Source: Gnetum montanum
Taxonomy: Eukaryota > Streptophyta > Gnetopsida > Gnetales > Gnetaceae
NCBI GenBank assembly: GCA_015680685.1
Contig: MNCI01004258.1
Span: 100,354 to 132,956 of the forward strand
Length of the DNA: 32,603 bases
Direction: 5' to 3'
The notes under the pieces were generated by a model, which saw nothing but the letters and a program-made list of their open reading frames with translations, was not told the DNA's origin and did no database searches. A program made the position numbers and the translations under genes. Shown one piece after another: positions 9,474 through 19,835 of this stretch (position 1 is the stretch's first letter; every line of letters begins with the position of its first letter).

Positions 9474-11995
9474 TTTTACCAAATTCACCCTTAAGCTGAT
9501 CAAAGATAAACTCAAGGGATGTCCACTATGGCTTGTCCTCTCAAAAAGTGGAGAATAGTATTTGGGGGAAACTTATCAATTTTGGCATAATAAAGAGGAG
9601 GGCACCATTGCTAACATTGGTAGAATTTTAGTTGATTTCTCCACAAAAGCCATTGCAGAAGTTCTGAATCTTCTGAATACAAGGCCCAAAGTTGCTCATC
9701 TATCCACCTATTCCGATGTTGATGCAAAAAAAGTATGGTTGAAGAGGGTGTATGGAAAAGAAGAAAAAACATATGGAGAACTAACCCTTGAAGAGAGAAT
9801 TTATTTCAAAATTGGCACCTATCACATCTTTCCAACAAAGGGGCTAAACATGATCTCTACCTGTGCGGCCAAAGGAAGCGCAATCTTGATGGGCAAAGTT
9901 GATGTCAATTTGCCCCATTTGTACCTAATAGAAATATTGTGGTGGTTTGAAGAACGTAAGATAGGAAAGTTTGCATTGGCCTTTCCATGTCTAATCAAGA
10001 AGTTGTGCTAGCATGCTAGAGTTCTGGGGCACACTAATGATGTCCTCAAAAAGGCTCAAAATGCTTCATATGCCGAATTACTAAAGCCACCAGCACCAAG
10101 AAAAGATGTTGGTGAGACATTGGAGCCTGAATAGGAATAAACAGTTAGGCCCATTACACCTTAAATAGCAAGGCTTAGCCAACTTCCAGACACAAGGCTC
10201 AGTCAACAACAAGAAGCAAGGCCCAGCACACATCCCACGAGCCAGTAGGACCAACCACCACTACCGCCGCAAGATTATCGATTATCAATGAGCCATCAAA
10301 GAAATGGTCAGTTAGGGAAGTCATAATGAGGCCAATCTCTTCAAGGTGACTGACAATGTCAAATAGCCCACCATATTAATTGATCATGCAAGGGACAAGG
10401 TCTCGATACAAACAAGAGAAGGGGAGTCGCATTGGTCACAACAAATTTCTAGGAATGCTACATCATTTCAAGTACAATTGAAAACTGGTGAAGGTGCCAC
10501 AGTGGTGGTCATGCAACACTAGGATGCAACCAGAGCAGCAAAATTGGTAGTGAACCACATCAAAGAGTCAATTAATGTCCTTGTTGTGCCACCAAAAGAT
10601 CTCATAGGAGCACGCGATGCTCAAGTTCTAGTCGATTCCTCAATGACTCCTACGGAACGTGAGGATTCTCTGGATAATTTGCTGCAAATAGGATAAGTAA
10701 TGACATCCTTGTTTGACATTCCCCAAGATGTCACAACAACACAATCAGACCTCATTTCCATGAAGGGAAAGCTGGTTATAGCTAAGGTTAGGGCCGAACA
10801 CGCAAAAGATAAGTTGAAAAGACTCCAGGAGAAGTTCATTGCCCTACAAGCTGAACAGTAGGATCTGTCCCAACTTATTCCAGCCAATCAACTAGAATTA
10901 TTTAGGATAGAGCAACTAAATAAATTATTAGAGGATAATAAAAGGGTAGCAATGGAGAAGGAGAAGGTTGATTGGGATGCTTCGAAAGCACAAGCTCAAA
11001 CATATGCACATGCAAAAGCACTCAAAGCCTTACAGGAAGAAAATAAATTCCTTACTGCTAAAAATCTTCAGTTGACAATAGTTGAAAAACAAAAGAATGT
11101 TCTCAAGGAAAGTTTTCAGCAAATGCGAGAACAACTAACAAGAGTCAACCAAGACATAAGTTACTTAGCCAGAGAGAATATGACCCTCTCAATGGAGGAG
11201 GTACACGTCATTTATCAAAAGATGGCCATTGAAATAAGCATGTGGCAAAATGAAGCTAAGCGACATGAAAAATTAAAGGATCATTTCTAGGATCAGGTGG
11301 GGATGTATAAGGAGATCATTGAAAAAGAGATCCATATGGCTAAGACCCACATCAACTCTTTTAGTATTCAAAAGATTGATTGGCAGGCCATATTGGACAC
11401 TTACACCTTCATTCACCAAGCCAAATTAAAGAGCCGAGACCTACAGATCTAGGATCTCACAAAATACATGGAGTTGGCAAATCTATGGTATGCTAACTTG
11501 GCCATGTTAACATCAGGATGCTGAGGACTAAGCTAGAAAAGTAGGTAGCTGTCGCCTATGCCAAATATAAGATAGAGTTTGCTGAACACAAAAAGATATT
11601 ACATAAATTGGAGGTAGCAAATTTTGAACTAGAGGTGGTCAAAGCCAGCTACCAAGTTCAAAAGGATGTTCTGGTAGATTTGGCTCAACTCACAGATTAT
11701 AAAAAAAATTAGAGACAAAGCCAGAGCTTACAAGGAGGAACGATGGCTGTTTGCGGCATGGTACGTCAGAGCTAATTAGATGTTTCTGCAACTGCTGTGT
11801 CCATGGAAGGTGTTGACTCCATCAAACATTGGAACATCAGCATGGATGACACATGATCTCTGAATAGAGAAAGAAAAGCTTTAGGTGCTCCTTCAAAAGT
11901 ATCCATTTCCAAAGCTTGGAGCACAGGATAAGGGGAAGAAGCCCATAGAGGAGTGACTACCACCAGGAATCACATGAGTTTCAAACAACTTTGTA
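9421..11995 (+). pseudogene. Second frame of the element: plant-transposon-protein-like domain plus coiled coil
   Basis: One frame is open from 9562 to 10011 (149 codons from a TTG; no ATG decides a start) and is readable back to about 9436 through one stop. Its pattern (an IYFKIGTYHIFPTKG block, then a small-residue stretch, INL-like VNLPHLYLIEIL, and FPCLIKKLC at the end) fits the 'putative plant transposon protein' domain (PF20167-like) carried by many plant Ty3/gypsy elements. A glutamine/proline-rich linker (10190-10290) follows. After a frame change, a long charged heptad-like stretch (about 10450-11700, clearest at 10750-11290, for example LKALQEENKFLTAKNLQ) predicts a coiled coil. Several TAG/TAA stops and at least one frameshift make it a relic. 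An upstream piece (8893-9212) may be its N-terminal part. The function of this class of protein is not known to me; the domain call is from pattern only. Confidence 0.55.
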
Positions 11996-12138
11996 TTTTG
12001 TATTTTGTGTTAGTGTCCCAATTTTGTTTTGTCAAGTCCCACACTGCAGCATGAAATAATCCATAGTCAATCCATAATCCCATACCTATCCACTATGTAA
12101 TCAGTTTTTTTAACTTGAGGATGAGTTTTTATTCAATT

Positions 12139-12147
12139 GTGGGGGTA
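12139..12147 (+). other. Polypurine tract before the 3' LTR
   Basis: GTGGGGGTA stands directly before the 3' LTR. Priming of plus-strand DNA at a purine-rich tract is general for LTR elements, and its place supports the LTR boundary at 12148. Confidence 0.65.
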
Positions 12148-13013
12148 CGATAAATCATGGTTTGCCAAGCCTTGATATCGGGTACATGATATCAAGTACA
12201 CAATATTGCAGCCTAGATATGATATCATATACATGATATCGTGATTCCTGTGTTAGCCTATAAATATAGCATTCAAGTGCACAGTGAAGGATTCTTTTGG
12301 TAAGTCTTTAGGGTCGAGTCTCTTTGTTAGTTTTTAGTTAGTTTTTAGTTCTTTTCCCAAGTGCATGCCCATAGTGTGATGCTTATAATTGTACAGAATC
12401 TTTATTCAAGTGTGACGACGTACTTGAACATGCACACAACTGGCAATAAAGATCGAGATTACTCCATCATTGTAGCATTCACTTAGCTTTTACTTGTTTT
12501 AATTGTTAATTATTTATTTTTGTTTTCTTAGTTAATACTTATTTTCTTGTAATTTACTATTCTGTTATTAGCATAGAATGAGTACATATTAATCATTAAC
12601 ATTTAAGTGTAACTACATGGCAATCCAGTAGCGTATCTAATAGTGCTTCGAGTGATGTGCGCTTGGTAATCCTAAAAGTGGTACACAAAGTCCAAGATGC
12701 ATATGGATGATTAAGAATGAATGCTCATCACACTTAGGCTAGCTTAGATTTTACTTCCTATTACTTATTAGTTTACTCAAGTATTTCTCATTATCTTTAG
12801 GAGTAGTGTACTATTAGAAATCACATCATACACCTCACTCTGGACTAAACCATACGTGATAAAGCAAATACTAGTCCAAGTGGGAAGATAGTGAACTATG
12901 ATCACGTATAACTATCTAGGTGCCACAACTAGTTCACCCATGGAGTTCGACCAGATCACGTGTACACACTTGTATTCGTATGGTTGAGCGCAGGGGTACC
13001 TCACCGCTCATCA
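12148..13013 (+). repeat. 3' LTR
   Basis: This is the direct repeat of 3529-4389. It starts CGATAAATCATGG, so the canonical TG has become CG, and ends CGCTCATCA. The TATA box is at 12259-12266 and AATAAA at 12445-12450. The GATATC motifs are partly decayed relative to the 5' copy. AAAGT follows the end, the likely partner of AAATT before the 5' LTR. Confidence 0.9.
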
Positions 13014-13406
13014 AAAGTAAAATGCATGAATAATAAATGCATAAGGAAACATTAATCTATTTCAAGTGCTACAAGGTTTGATAAAAAAAAACTCATCTTT
13101 ATTTCCATTCACACTAAGGTGCTTAGGTACATCAATGCTCGAACAAAGATCTATACACTTCTTTGACTCCTATTACGGGCACTTAGAAAATATTCTAACT
13201 TTCAAAAGGAAAAATTTGCAAGAGCTTTGCTACAACTAATGGAAAGATGCCATAAATGTAGCAAGTAGGTGCACATTTATAGGTGATGATAGGATGCCAT
13301 GTCAACGAGTACACATCAATGTACTAAACCCTACGTCAATGGGATCATGTTGATAGGGTTGCATTGACAACATCCTGTCGATGCAACCCCACGACACGTT
13401 TCATCC
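13014..13406 (-). mobile_element. 5' LTR of the minus-strand element, upstream (U3-R side) part
   Basis: This continues the LTR interrupted at 3528. On the minus strand it runs from GGATGAAACGTG at 13406 (a mutated TGATGA start), through a TATA box (TATAAAT, 13275-13281) and AATAAA (13098-13103), to the insertion point. It aligns by eye with 1-200 (CTCCTA.T.CGGGCAC and AGAGCTT.GCTAC). Between the LTR start and the TATA box it carries GTCGATGCA/CATCAATG-type motifs in place of the GATATC array of its relatives. Confidence 0.7.
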
Positions 13407-13902
13407 TAACTTGAAATTTAAAAAGTACATAAATACTACTAGTATGTTTAGCTAATTATAGCATAAGTATGTAAATGAGAAAATTTATGACAGGATTTTC
13501 CCTTTCAATCTCTTTACATGGATATTGCTATTTTTACTTGACAAGGAAAATTTTCTATATGATGACTCTAATTTTAGAATTAGTTCTAATTCAATTTCAA
13601 AGGAGAAAAGTACTTTGACAGGGGGCATCAAACCCCAAAAAATGAATAATAATTAAAATAATTCAAATATATTATATCATTAAAAAATTCAAATTTTCAT
13701 CCTTATAACCAATCTTATAAAACCTCCCCTTTAGGGTATGAAAAGCATCATACCTTACCCTCATTTAGAAGTGCCTTCATGAGTTTTCACTTCTTACTAA
13801 AGGGTTTCTTATAAAGAGAAGAAGAAAAATACTCTCTCTAAAAAAATATAACAATTATAAATAAGAAAAAATTTATAATGAAAGCTAATAACTTTTTCAA
13901 CT
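13407..13902. other. AT-rich sequence, nothing recognised
   Basis: This flank of the split LTR has no reading frame, RNA gene or repeat that I can support. It is rich in A runs and has no obvious homology to the rest of the window. Confidence 0.5.
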
Positions 13903-14110
13903 TTGATGGATCATTTAATAAGTTGCGTCGATGCAGTCTTGTCGATGTAGCCCTGTCGACACATCCCCGTTGATGCATGGTTAGATGCATCATTGTAATG
14001 TCTAGTCTTGCCTATATAAATGCACATAGCAACCACATTTATGATGCATGAAGTCAATAGAGTAGCCAAGTTCTTGCAATTTTCTTCTATCAAAGCTAAG
14101 AATATTTTCT
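13903..14110 (+). mobile_element. LTR-like promoter fragment
   Basis: It opens with TGATGGATCATTTAA, similar to the LTR starts here. Repeated GTCGATG(C/T)A motifs follow (13926-13975), then a TATA box (CTATATAAATG, about 14012-14022) and TTGCAATTTTCTTCTAT (14075-14092), shared with the block at 8287-8480. No LTR end or partner copy was located, so this is a fragment at best. Confidence 0.35.
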
Positions 14111-14405
14111 GAGTGCTCATAGTAGACTTCAAGGAAGAAAATATCATCATGTTAAATCATAAAGCATAACAAAGGAATAAACTCATGCAATCACCACCAA
14201 CTACTAGATGTATGTATGTATAACTTCAAACCATCATTACTAGTCCAAGTTGAATAAAAGAAAATATACTACACATATCTCACAGTGCTAGGATCTATAG
14301 TATCAAAGAGGAAATATTGTATCATCCATGTATTACACATTTTTTCTACTATAACAACTAACTAAAAACATTCATCTTCCTAACAAACATGTACAAAAGT
14401 ACAAC

Positions 14406-15623
14406 TATGCATATAGGAATCATGCCTCTATCCTCTTTCTCAATCCTATTATCCTCTAGCACTCTAGGCTCCATTACCTATATAAAATATATTTAGTATA
14501 AACTAAGTGGGAAGCCATGACACTTCCCCTACTAAATGCCTGACAAACTCTGCCTTAAAGAAGAGGAATGGAAGTATAAGCAACTTATAACAATGTGAAT
14601 CCACAACCAAGTACACATCCATTCATATCAACAATGTCATCATAAGATCATAACCATGTACTATTTAGCATATCTACACATAATCCCAACATTCACATGT
14701 TAAACTTAGCATCATGCCAAACTAGGCCACGCTTTAACCAAACATGCATCACATCATATCTAGACCTTAACAAAACCATGCAAATCATATCATTCAAGCA
14801 CACTTAACCTATAAGCACATATGTCATAAATCAAGTTTATGTAAACCATACAAGATCCATCCAACTAATTGTATCACCACCTAACCAAACCAACTTATAT
14901 GGCAAGGTATGCCCCAAGTAAGTTGTGCTTGACTGATCTAGTAACTAATGCCTCCAATTTGTGCTTAACTATCAATCCCTCTAGTAGCTAATACATCAAC
15001 ACTCAATGTAGAGCTATGCACATAGATATTATGCCTCTATACTCTCCCTCAAATCCTATTATCCTCTAACACTTTAGGCTCACCTGTATAAAATATAGTT
15101 AGTATAAACTAAAAGGGAAATCTTTACACTTTTCCTATTAAATGCCTAACAAACCTTGCACTGAAGGAGAGGAGTGGGAGTACAAGCAACCAAAAACAAA
15201 GTCAATCCACAACTAAGCGCACACTCATCCATGCATATCAACAACATCATCATAAGTTCACAACCATGTACTATTTAGCATATCTACATATAATCCTAAC
15301 ATTCACATGCTAAACTAAGCATCATACCAAACCAAACCACACTTTAACCAACCATTCATCATACTATATCCAAACCTTAACATGATCATGCAAATCATAT
15401 CATTCAAGAACACTTAACTCATAAGCACACGTATCATAAATCAAGTTTATGTAAACCATACTAGACCCATACAACTAATTCTATCATCATCTAATCAAAC
15501 CAACTTATATCTCAACATATACCCCAAGCAACTTGTGCTTGACTTATTTGGCAACCAATGCCTCTAATCTACACTTAACTATCGATTTCTCTTGTAGTTG
15601 ATACATCAACACTCAATGTAAAG
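14406..15623. repeat. Tandem duplication, two units of 609 bp
   Basis: Unit 1 (14406-15014) and unit 2 (15015-15623) match along their whole length by eye, with scattered substitutions. Shared stretches include CCATGTACTATTTAGCATAT and CATAAATCAAGTTTATGTAA. Neither unit has an open frame. The units start with TATGCA(T/C)ATAG and end with CACTCAATGTA(G/A)AGC. Origin unknown; unequal exchange or replication slippage in non-coding DNA is the simplest explanation. Confidence 0.85.
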
Positions 15624-16380
15624 CATGAATTCCTTGACATTAGTACTCATCGCTATCATATGCTTGCAAGTCTTTTACTATTCTTTATTATCACTATGAG
15701 TGTTAGAGCTTACTAACCCATGACCTAAAGCCACTAGCCTTCTAAAGCATAAGTCATCAGTGCAACCCATAGCTCTCCTAAATCTCATACCAGCCATAGG
15801 GACTATCACACCTATGCTTTCTAAGCCACAAGATGAGGCCTATGACATTAGCATTGCTAATGCATCCTAGCAAGGGTTATCCACTTTTACCTTTAGGATG
15901 TCTCACCACTAATTATTCTACTCTTTGTATCACCTTCACCCATCACACAATCACAAGCAACTTATGCTACATGCATCATCATGAATTTGTATCAAATAGA
16001 TGACATGAGTAATCTATATTACATACCACATCATGACAAATTTGTATCAAACTTGACTCACTTAATTCTCAACAAACTAAGTGGACCCATGCATCCAAAT
16101 GAACCATACCAACACACAATCAACATAAAAAAGCATCACATCCCATAATGTAAGCACATGATTGCTATTAAAATTTAAGAAAACAAACTGATAGAATTTC
16201 AAGGGATGGTAAGGTATTTGTTTCTCAAGTGGTAAAACCTACATTTGAGCCTAGGCATAATCACTTAAAAGAGGTTAGAATTTCACTCACCTACCACACC
16301 TCCTAAGGCCTTGTCTTTGGTAGGATAAGCATTAAGCATCTGGGTGATGATCATTTTAAGCTAACAAAGTTTAACTACCT
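15624..16380. other. Non-coding, nothing recognised
   Basis: The composition is A- and C-rich on the plus strand. No frame, RNA gene or repeat was found. It may be the rest of a decayed LTR that starts at 16541 on the minus strand, but I could not align it. Confidence 0.4.
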
Positions 16381-16541
16381 ATGCAGTAATAGATGTCATT
16401 AATGCAACAAGTGGATTCATATATATAGGCAATAAATGCTACTTCGTCAACATAGCTATGTGAATGTAGTATGGGCTATGTTAACACAAATGTGTTGATG
16501 TAGCTACATCAACATAGTCGACCAAAATATTGTTCATCAGG
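16381..16541 (-). mobile_element. LTR-like promoter fragment, minus strand
   Basis: On the minus strand it begins TGATGAACAATATTTTGG and contains repeated GTTGATGTAG / CATAGCTATGT motifs, including a perfect 22-bp palindrome at 16493-16514. It then has GCCTATATATATG as a TATA box (about 16416-16428). The layout matches the LTR promoters elsewhere. The remaining LTR cannot be followed. Confidence 0.35.
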
Positions 16542-16654
16542 TAACCACTTGAGCAACCTAAAAATTTATTATTAAAAAAACACCACCTAACAAATAATAT
16601 TAGTTAGAGTATGTACATTCCATCATGTTCAACTTAAGTTATATGAAAGAACTA

Positions 16655-16960
16655 TGAGGTGTTAGCCTAGTAGTAAGACTCTATTTGGGAGCTCCAAGTT
16701 ATGGGTTCAATTTTGGTGGATAATGTTGAGTTATATAGTTTTAATTTGACTATATGTCTTGGGGGTAAATATTGTTTAAATAAAAGGTTTTAGGTTTTAA
16801 GAGACCCCTCCCAACTTATATGAAAGTTTAGTGTTGGCTAACCTTAAAGCATTAGCTTAGTGGTAAGACTTTTGATTTGAAAGCTTTTTGAGTTCTAAAG
16901 TTCTATTTTGACTATATGTCTTGGAGGCCAATATCATTAAAATTTGTTTTTCGATTCCAA
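16655..16960 (+). mobile_element. tRNA-derived SINE-like dimer
   Basis: Two head-to-tail units of tRNA-like sequence occur here. Unit 1 has an A-box-like TAGCCTAGTAG (16663-16673) and a B-box-like GGGTTCAATTT (16703-16713). Unit 2 has TAGCTTAGTGG (16853-16863) and a decayed GAGTTCTAAAG (16890-16900). Both are followed by TTTGACTATATGTCTTGG. The spacing of about 40 bases between boxes fits RNA polymerase III promoters of plant SINEs. No poly(A) tail or target duplication was defined. Confidence 0.55.
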
Positions 16961-17225
16961 CAATCCCTATTTAGTTTTTATTTCAACATCCCATTATATT
17001 GGGATTTGATCAATTTTGTTAGTAATTTTAAATGTTGCATGCTTTACACTCATGCTTACCAACAAAGTGTACTTGTGCTTTATTCATTATATACCTTAAT
17101 GTCTTGCTTATTATTTTGCTCAAGAGAATAGTTAATTTTTTACCAAATAAATATGAATACATTTAAGCATAAATGATACTTCTAAAAGAAACGATGAAAT
17201 AATCCAAAAATTCAAGTTTGCATAA

Positions 17226-18320
17226 TGATGAGTAGCGGGTATCCTCTATGCCCAACCATATGAATCACAAGCATTATGTGCAATCCAATTGAATTCCGTG
17301 GATGGAACTAGTGTAGTATATAGGTTGTTAAGTATTAACTCAAGTCGTTGTCTTCTCACTTGGATTAATGATAGCTTTATGACATATGATTTAGTCCAAA
17401 GTGAACCATATGATTATGATGTTGTTGGGGCCTTAAACTAACCTTAACAATAACATAGAAACTAATTATTTAATCTAATTAATAACAAAAAGATAAATTC
17501 TAAGCTAGCCTAAGGTCAATGAGTGTTCATTCCCAACTTGCCGTCCACGTCCTCACATACCCACTACCAGAATTATCAACTGTTATGCTACTAGGCAAAC
17601 CAAGCAACAACGCTACTGGGATTACCAAACAAATACATGTTTATGCTCGAAATTGGTCGCACACATTCCACCAATTGATTAATATGCATGAGAATGTAAA
17701 TATTAACTAAGTACATCAAAAGTAAATTGCATTAAAAGTAAATCTATTCTAAGTCAAAGTGTTGTAATGGTATGAATCAATCGATCTTATTACCATTTAT
17801 GAAATGTGTCCAGGTACAATGCCACTCAAATAAGATGTTATACAATTCACTCAAATCCATGTTGCAGGCACTCACTAACTATTTTCTAAGATTACGAGAG
17901 AAAACTGCAAGAGTCTAGCTACACTACTAGCCAAATATGCAATAGGTGCTTGCATATTTATGTTGCCCATTAATGCATCAATGCATTCTCATCCACATAT
18001 ATGCAAAAGCCCATCTAAAATGCATTGATGGGGCTGCATTGACGAAGTTGCCCCACATATCAGGTCTCATCACATAAGATTACGAGAGAAAAGTGCAAGA
18101 GTCTAACTACACTACTAGCCAAATGGTGCCAAATATGCAATGGGTGCTTGCATATTGATGGGCAAATACAAGCATTGTGTCAATGGGATGCATCAACACA
18201 TCTAAGATGTGTTGCCCATTAATGCATCAATGCATTCTCATCCACGTATATGCAATGACCCATCTAAGATGCATCGATGGGGCTGTGTTGACGAAGTTGC
18301 CCATATATCAGGTCTCATCA
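17226..18320 (-). mobile_element. Solo LTR, minus orientation, with internal duplication
   Basis: On the minus strand it runs from TGATGAGACCTG (18320) to ..CTACTCATCA (17226). It aligns with the split LTR at 3048-3528/13014-13406. No primer-binding site adjoins its end and no element body follows. Flanking 5-mers are CATAA (17221-17225) and CGTAA (18321-18325), differing by one CpG transition. CATAA also appears at 18073-18077 after an inner copy of the same terminus. Without the duplication the LTR would be about 847 bp, the family size. Recombination between two LTRs is the usual origin of solo LTRs. Confidence 0.75.
17887..18320 (-). repeat. Tandem duplication of the LTR promoter half
   Basis: TAAGATTACGAGAGAAAA begins at 17887 and again at 18075. 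Both copies proceed through ACTACTAGCCAAAT, GCCCATTAATGCATCAATGC and end in GGTCTCATCA (18072 and 18320). The second copy holds an extra stretch of roughly 60 bp. The junction lies where TAA of the target duplication meets TAA of the LTR. Confidence 0.75.
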
Positions 18321-19658
18321 CGTAAGCATACTATTTTTCTTTTCTTTTTCTTTTTTTGTTTTTAATTATAGGTTAAAAATTGAAAAAATTAAAGACTAAA
18401 AGTACAATCATGACATATAGCCAGCAAGCAACTTTAGAACTTCAAAAGAACATAATGGCGTCAAATTAGCATACCTCTTAGGAACTTGTGACCTATACAT
18501 CAAGCATAGTTTACTTATACATCGTAATTATGCTGGAGTAGCAAAAAGTAGTTTGTAAAGCAATTAAAGAAGTTCAAACTCATTTTTAAAATCAAAATTG
18601 TTACCCTTTGCTATCTTGAAATCATTGTTTTAAGCATATTACTTAACATCACCTTATCCTCAAAAAGAAATGAAAAAAAAATTCTTCTCAAAAATTATAT
18701 TACAATAGATATTAAAATTATATAAAATCAAAGCTGAAATTTTATTGCATTTATACAGACCTACTAAGATCATTTTAAAAAATCAATTTATACAAAATAC
18801 ATCAATATTATAGTGTAGATCAAATATATCTAATAATCATATAGTTTGAAGACTATCTTCAACATGTATTTCAAAATGCATAAATTAATGACCATCAATG
18901 ATACTAGAATTCAATTTGTAATTGCGTTGGAAACACGTTAGTCTATCATCACCCCATTTTAATATTCTCTATTGATTAATTTCATCAACATGATGGAAAC
19001 CCATATTTAAAAGGAAAGCAATAAACAGTTGTATCTCGAAAGTAAAGAAGCCATTTCATAATCCAATTAAATGAAACTAAAGCTGACATTTTTAATTACG
19101 TTCACGGACCTGCATTCAAAGATCCAAACCTTAGAACTCTGTTATGTCGAATTTAATTTCAACCGTTTCTTTATCCCAAATTACCGGATTTCTGTTAATG
19201 ATCTTAGAACAAGGGAAGGCTTTCTAAGACCATTATAAGTTTTTATATTAAAAAAAACAAGTCACCTTAAGAAAATGGAATGAATATTAATTATATGATC
19301 CAAACTAAATAAAATACAATAGCATCATGGCCGTGCACCACCATTGCTTGAAAAAAATACAAAAGTTAATAGTAGGCCTGCAAAAACAGGCGGTTTTATG
19401 CCTCTCGCATGCAACACACCAAATCAAGCATTAAATGAATATCAAATTCAAGATGCAAACAAGCACTACAAAAAGTGTACAATGGATCTGCTTTTGGAAC
19501 GCCTCACATCGTAGAGGAATTCAACTCACTGAATACCTCTGTAAAGTCAGGGGCTGTCACAAAATATCCCTCCCACAATTGCATTTATGATCAAAAAACT
19601 TGCTTCCTTCTGCTATTACTGCACGCCCCCTGAGCAATACTTACAAGTCCATATCATC
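18321..19658. other. Intergenic DNA downstream of the kinase gene
   Basis: A T/C-rich run (18329-18364) is followed by AT-rich sequence without a supportable frame or RNA gene. The part nearest the kinase stop (down to about 19650) may be 3' untranslated or flanking sequence. Confidence 0.4.
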
Positions 19659-19664
19659 ATTATT
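19659..19664 (-). promoter_or_regulatory. Possible poly(A) signal of the kinase gene
   Basis: AATAAT on the minus strand lies about 130 bases after the inferred stop codon (19796-19798). It is a variant signal; no AATAAA is closer. Weak evidence only. Confidence 0.25.
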
Positions 19665-19795
19665 AAAACCATACAAAATACATTAAAAGAGGGTGCATGC
19701 TAAATAGCACCATTGACTTTCAATGCAAACAAGTGGGATCCTCAATACTTCATGCTATTTCATCTCATAACGAAATATCAAACCTCCCCCTTCGG

Positions 19796-19835
19796 TTACA
19801 CTGAGTTAGTGCCTCCAATAATATTACTTTGCCAT
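19796..19835 (-). CDS. Kinase gene, 40-bp terminal coding exon
   Basis: After a 115-bp intron, the acceptor TTCCTGCAG is followed by sequence completing Arg and then WQSNIIGGTNSV and a TAA stop. The Trp-Gln directly after FLLSR agrees with the FLLSRW(Q/L)GQ ending of relatives, which is why I prefer this exon to the read-through stop at 19923. Confidence 0.72.

Larger units (their letters stand above)
3529..13013 (+). mobile_element. Complete, pol-less LTR retrotransposon with gag and a second reading frame
   Basis: Two direct LTRs (3529-4389 and 12148-13013) enclose a 7.8-kb interior with a primer-binding site (4391-4408), a gag relic, a second decayed frame and a polypurine tract (12139-12147). 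Flanking 5-mers are AAATT (3524-3528) and AAAGT (13014-13018), a plausible target duplication with one change. The LTR it landed in continues on both sides, which confirms the outer limits. I found no reverse transcriptase, RNase H or integrase motifs in any frame, so the element is non-autonomous or has lost pol and resembles TR-GAG/LARD-type derivatives. The tRNA-Asp-like primer site suggests the Athila/Tat branch of Ty3/gypsy. LTR divergence of very roughly a tenth by eye, together with stop codons in both frames, shows an old insertion. Confidence 0.85.

Noticed and set aside
13911-14150. Minus-strand frame of 79 codons
   Set aside because: It covers an LTR-like promoter with a TATA box on the other strand; no protein similarity seen.
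16662-16715. Functional tRNA gene
   Set aside because: A- and B-box-like motifs are present but no cloverleaf with an anticodon stem can be formed; a SINE head is the better reading.
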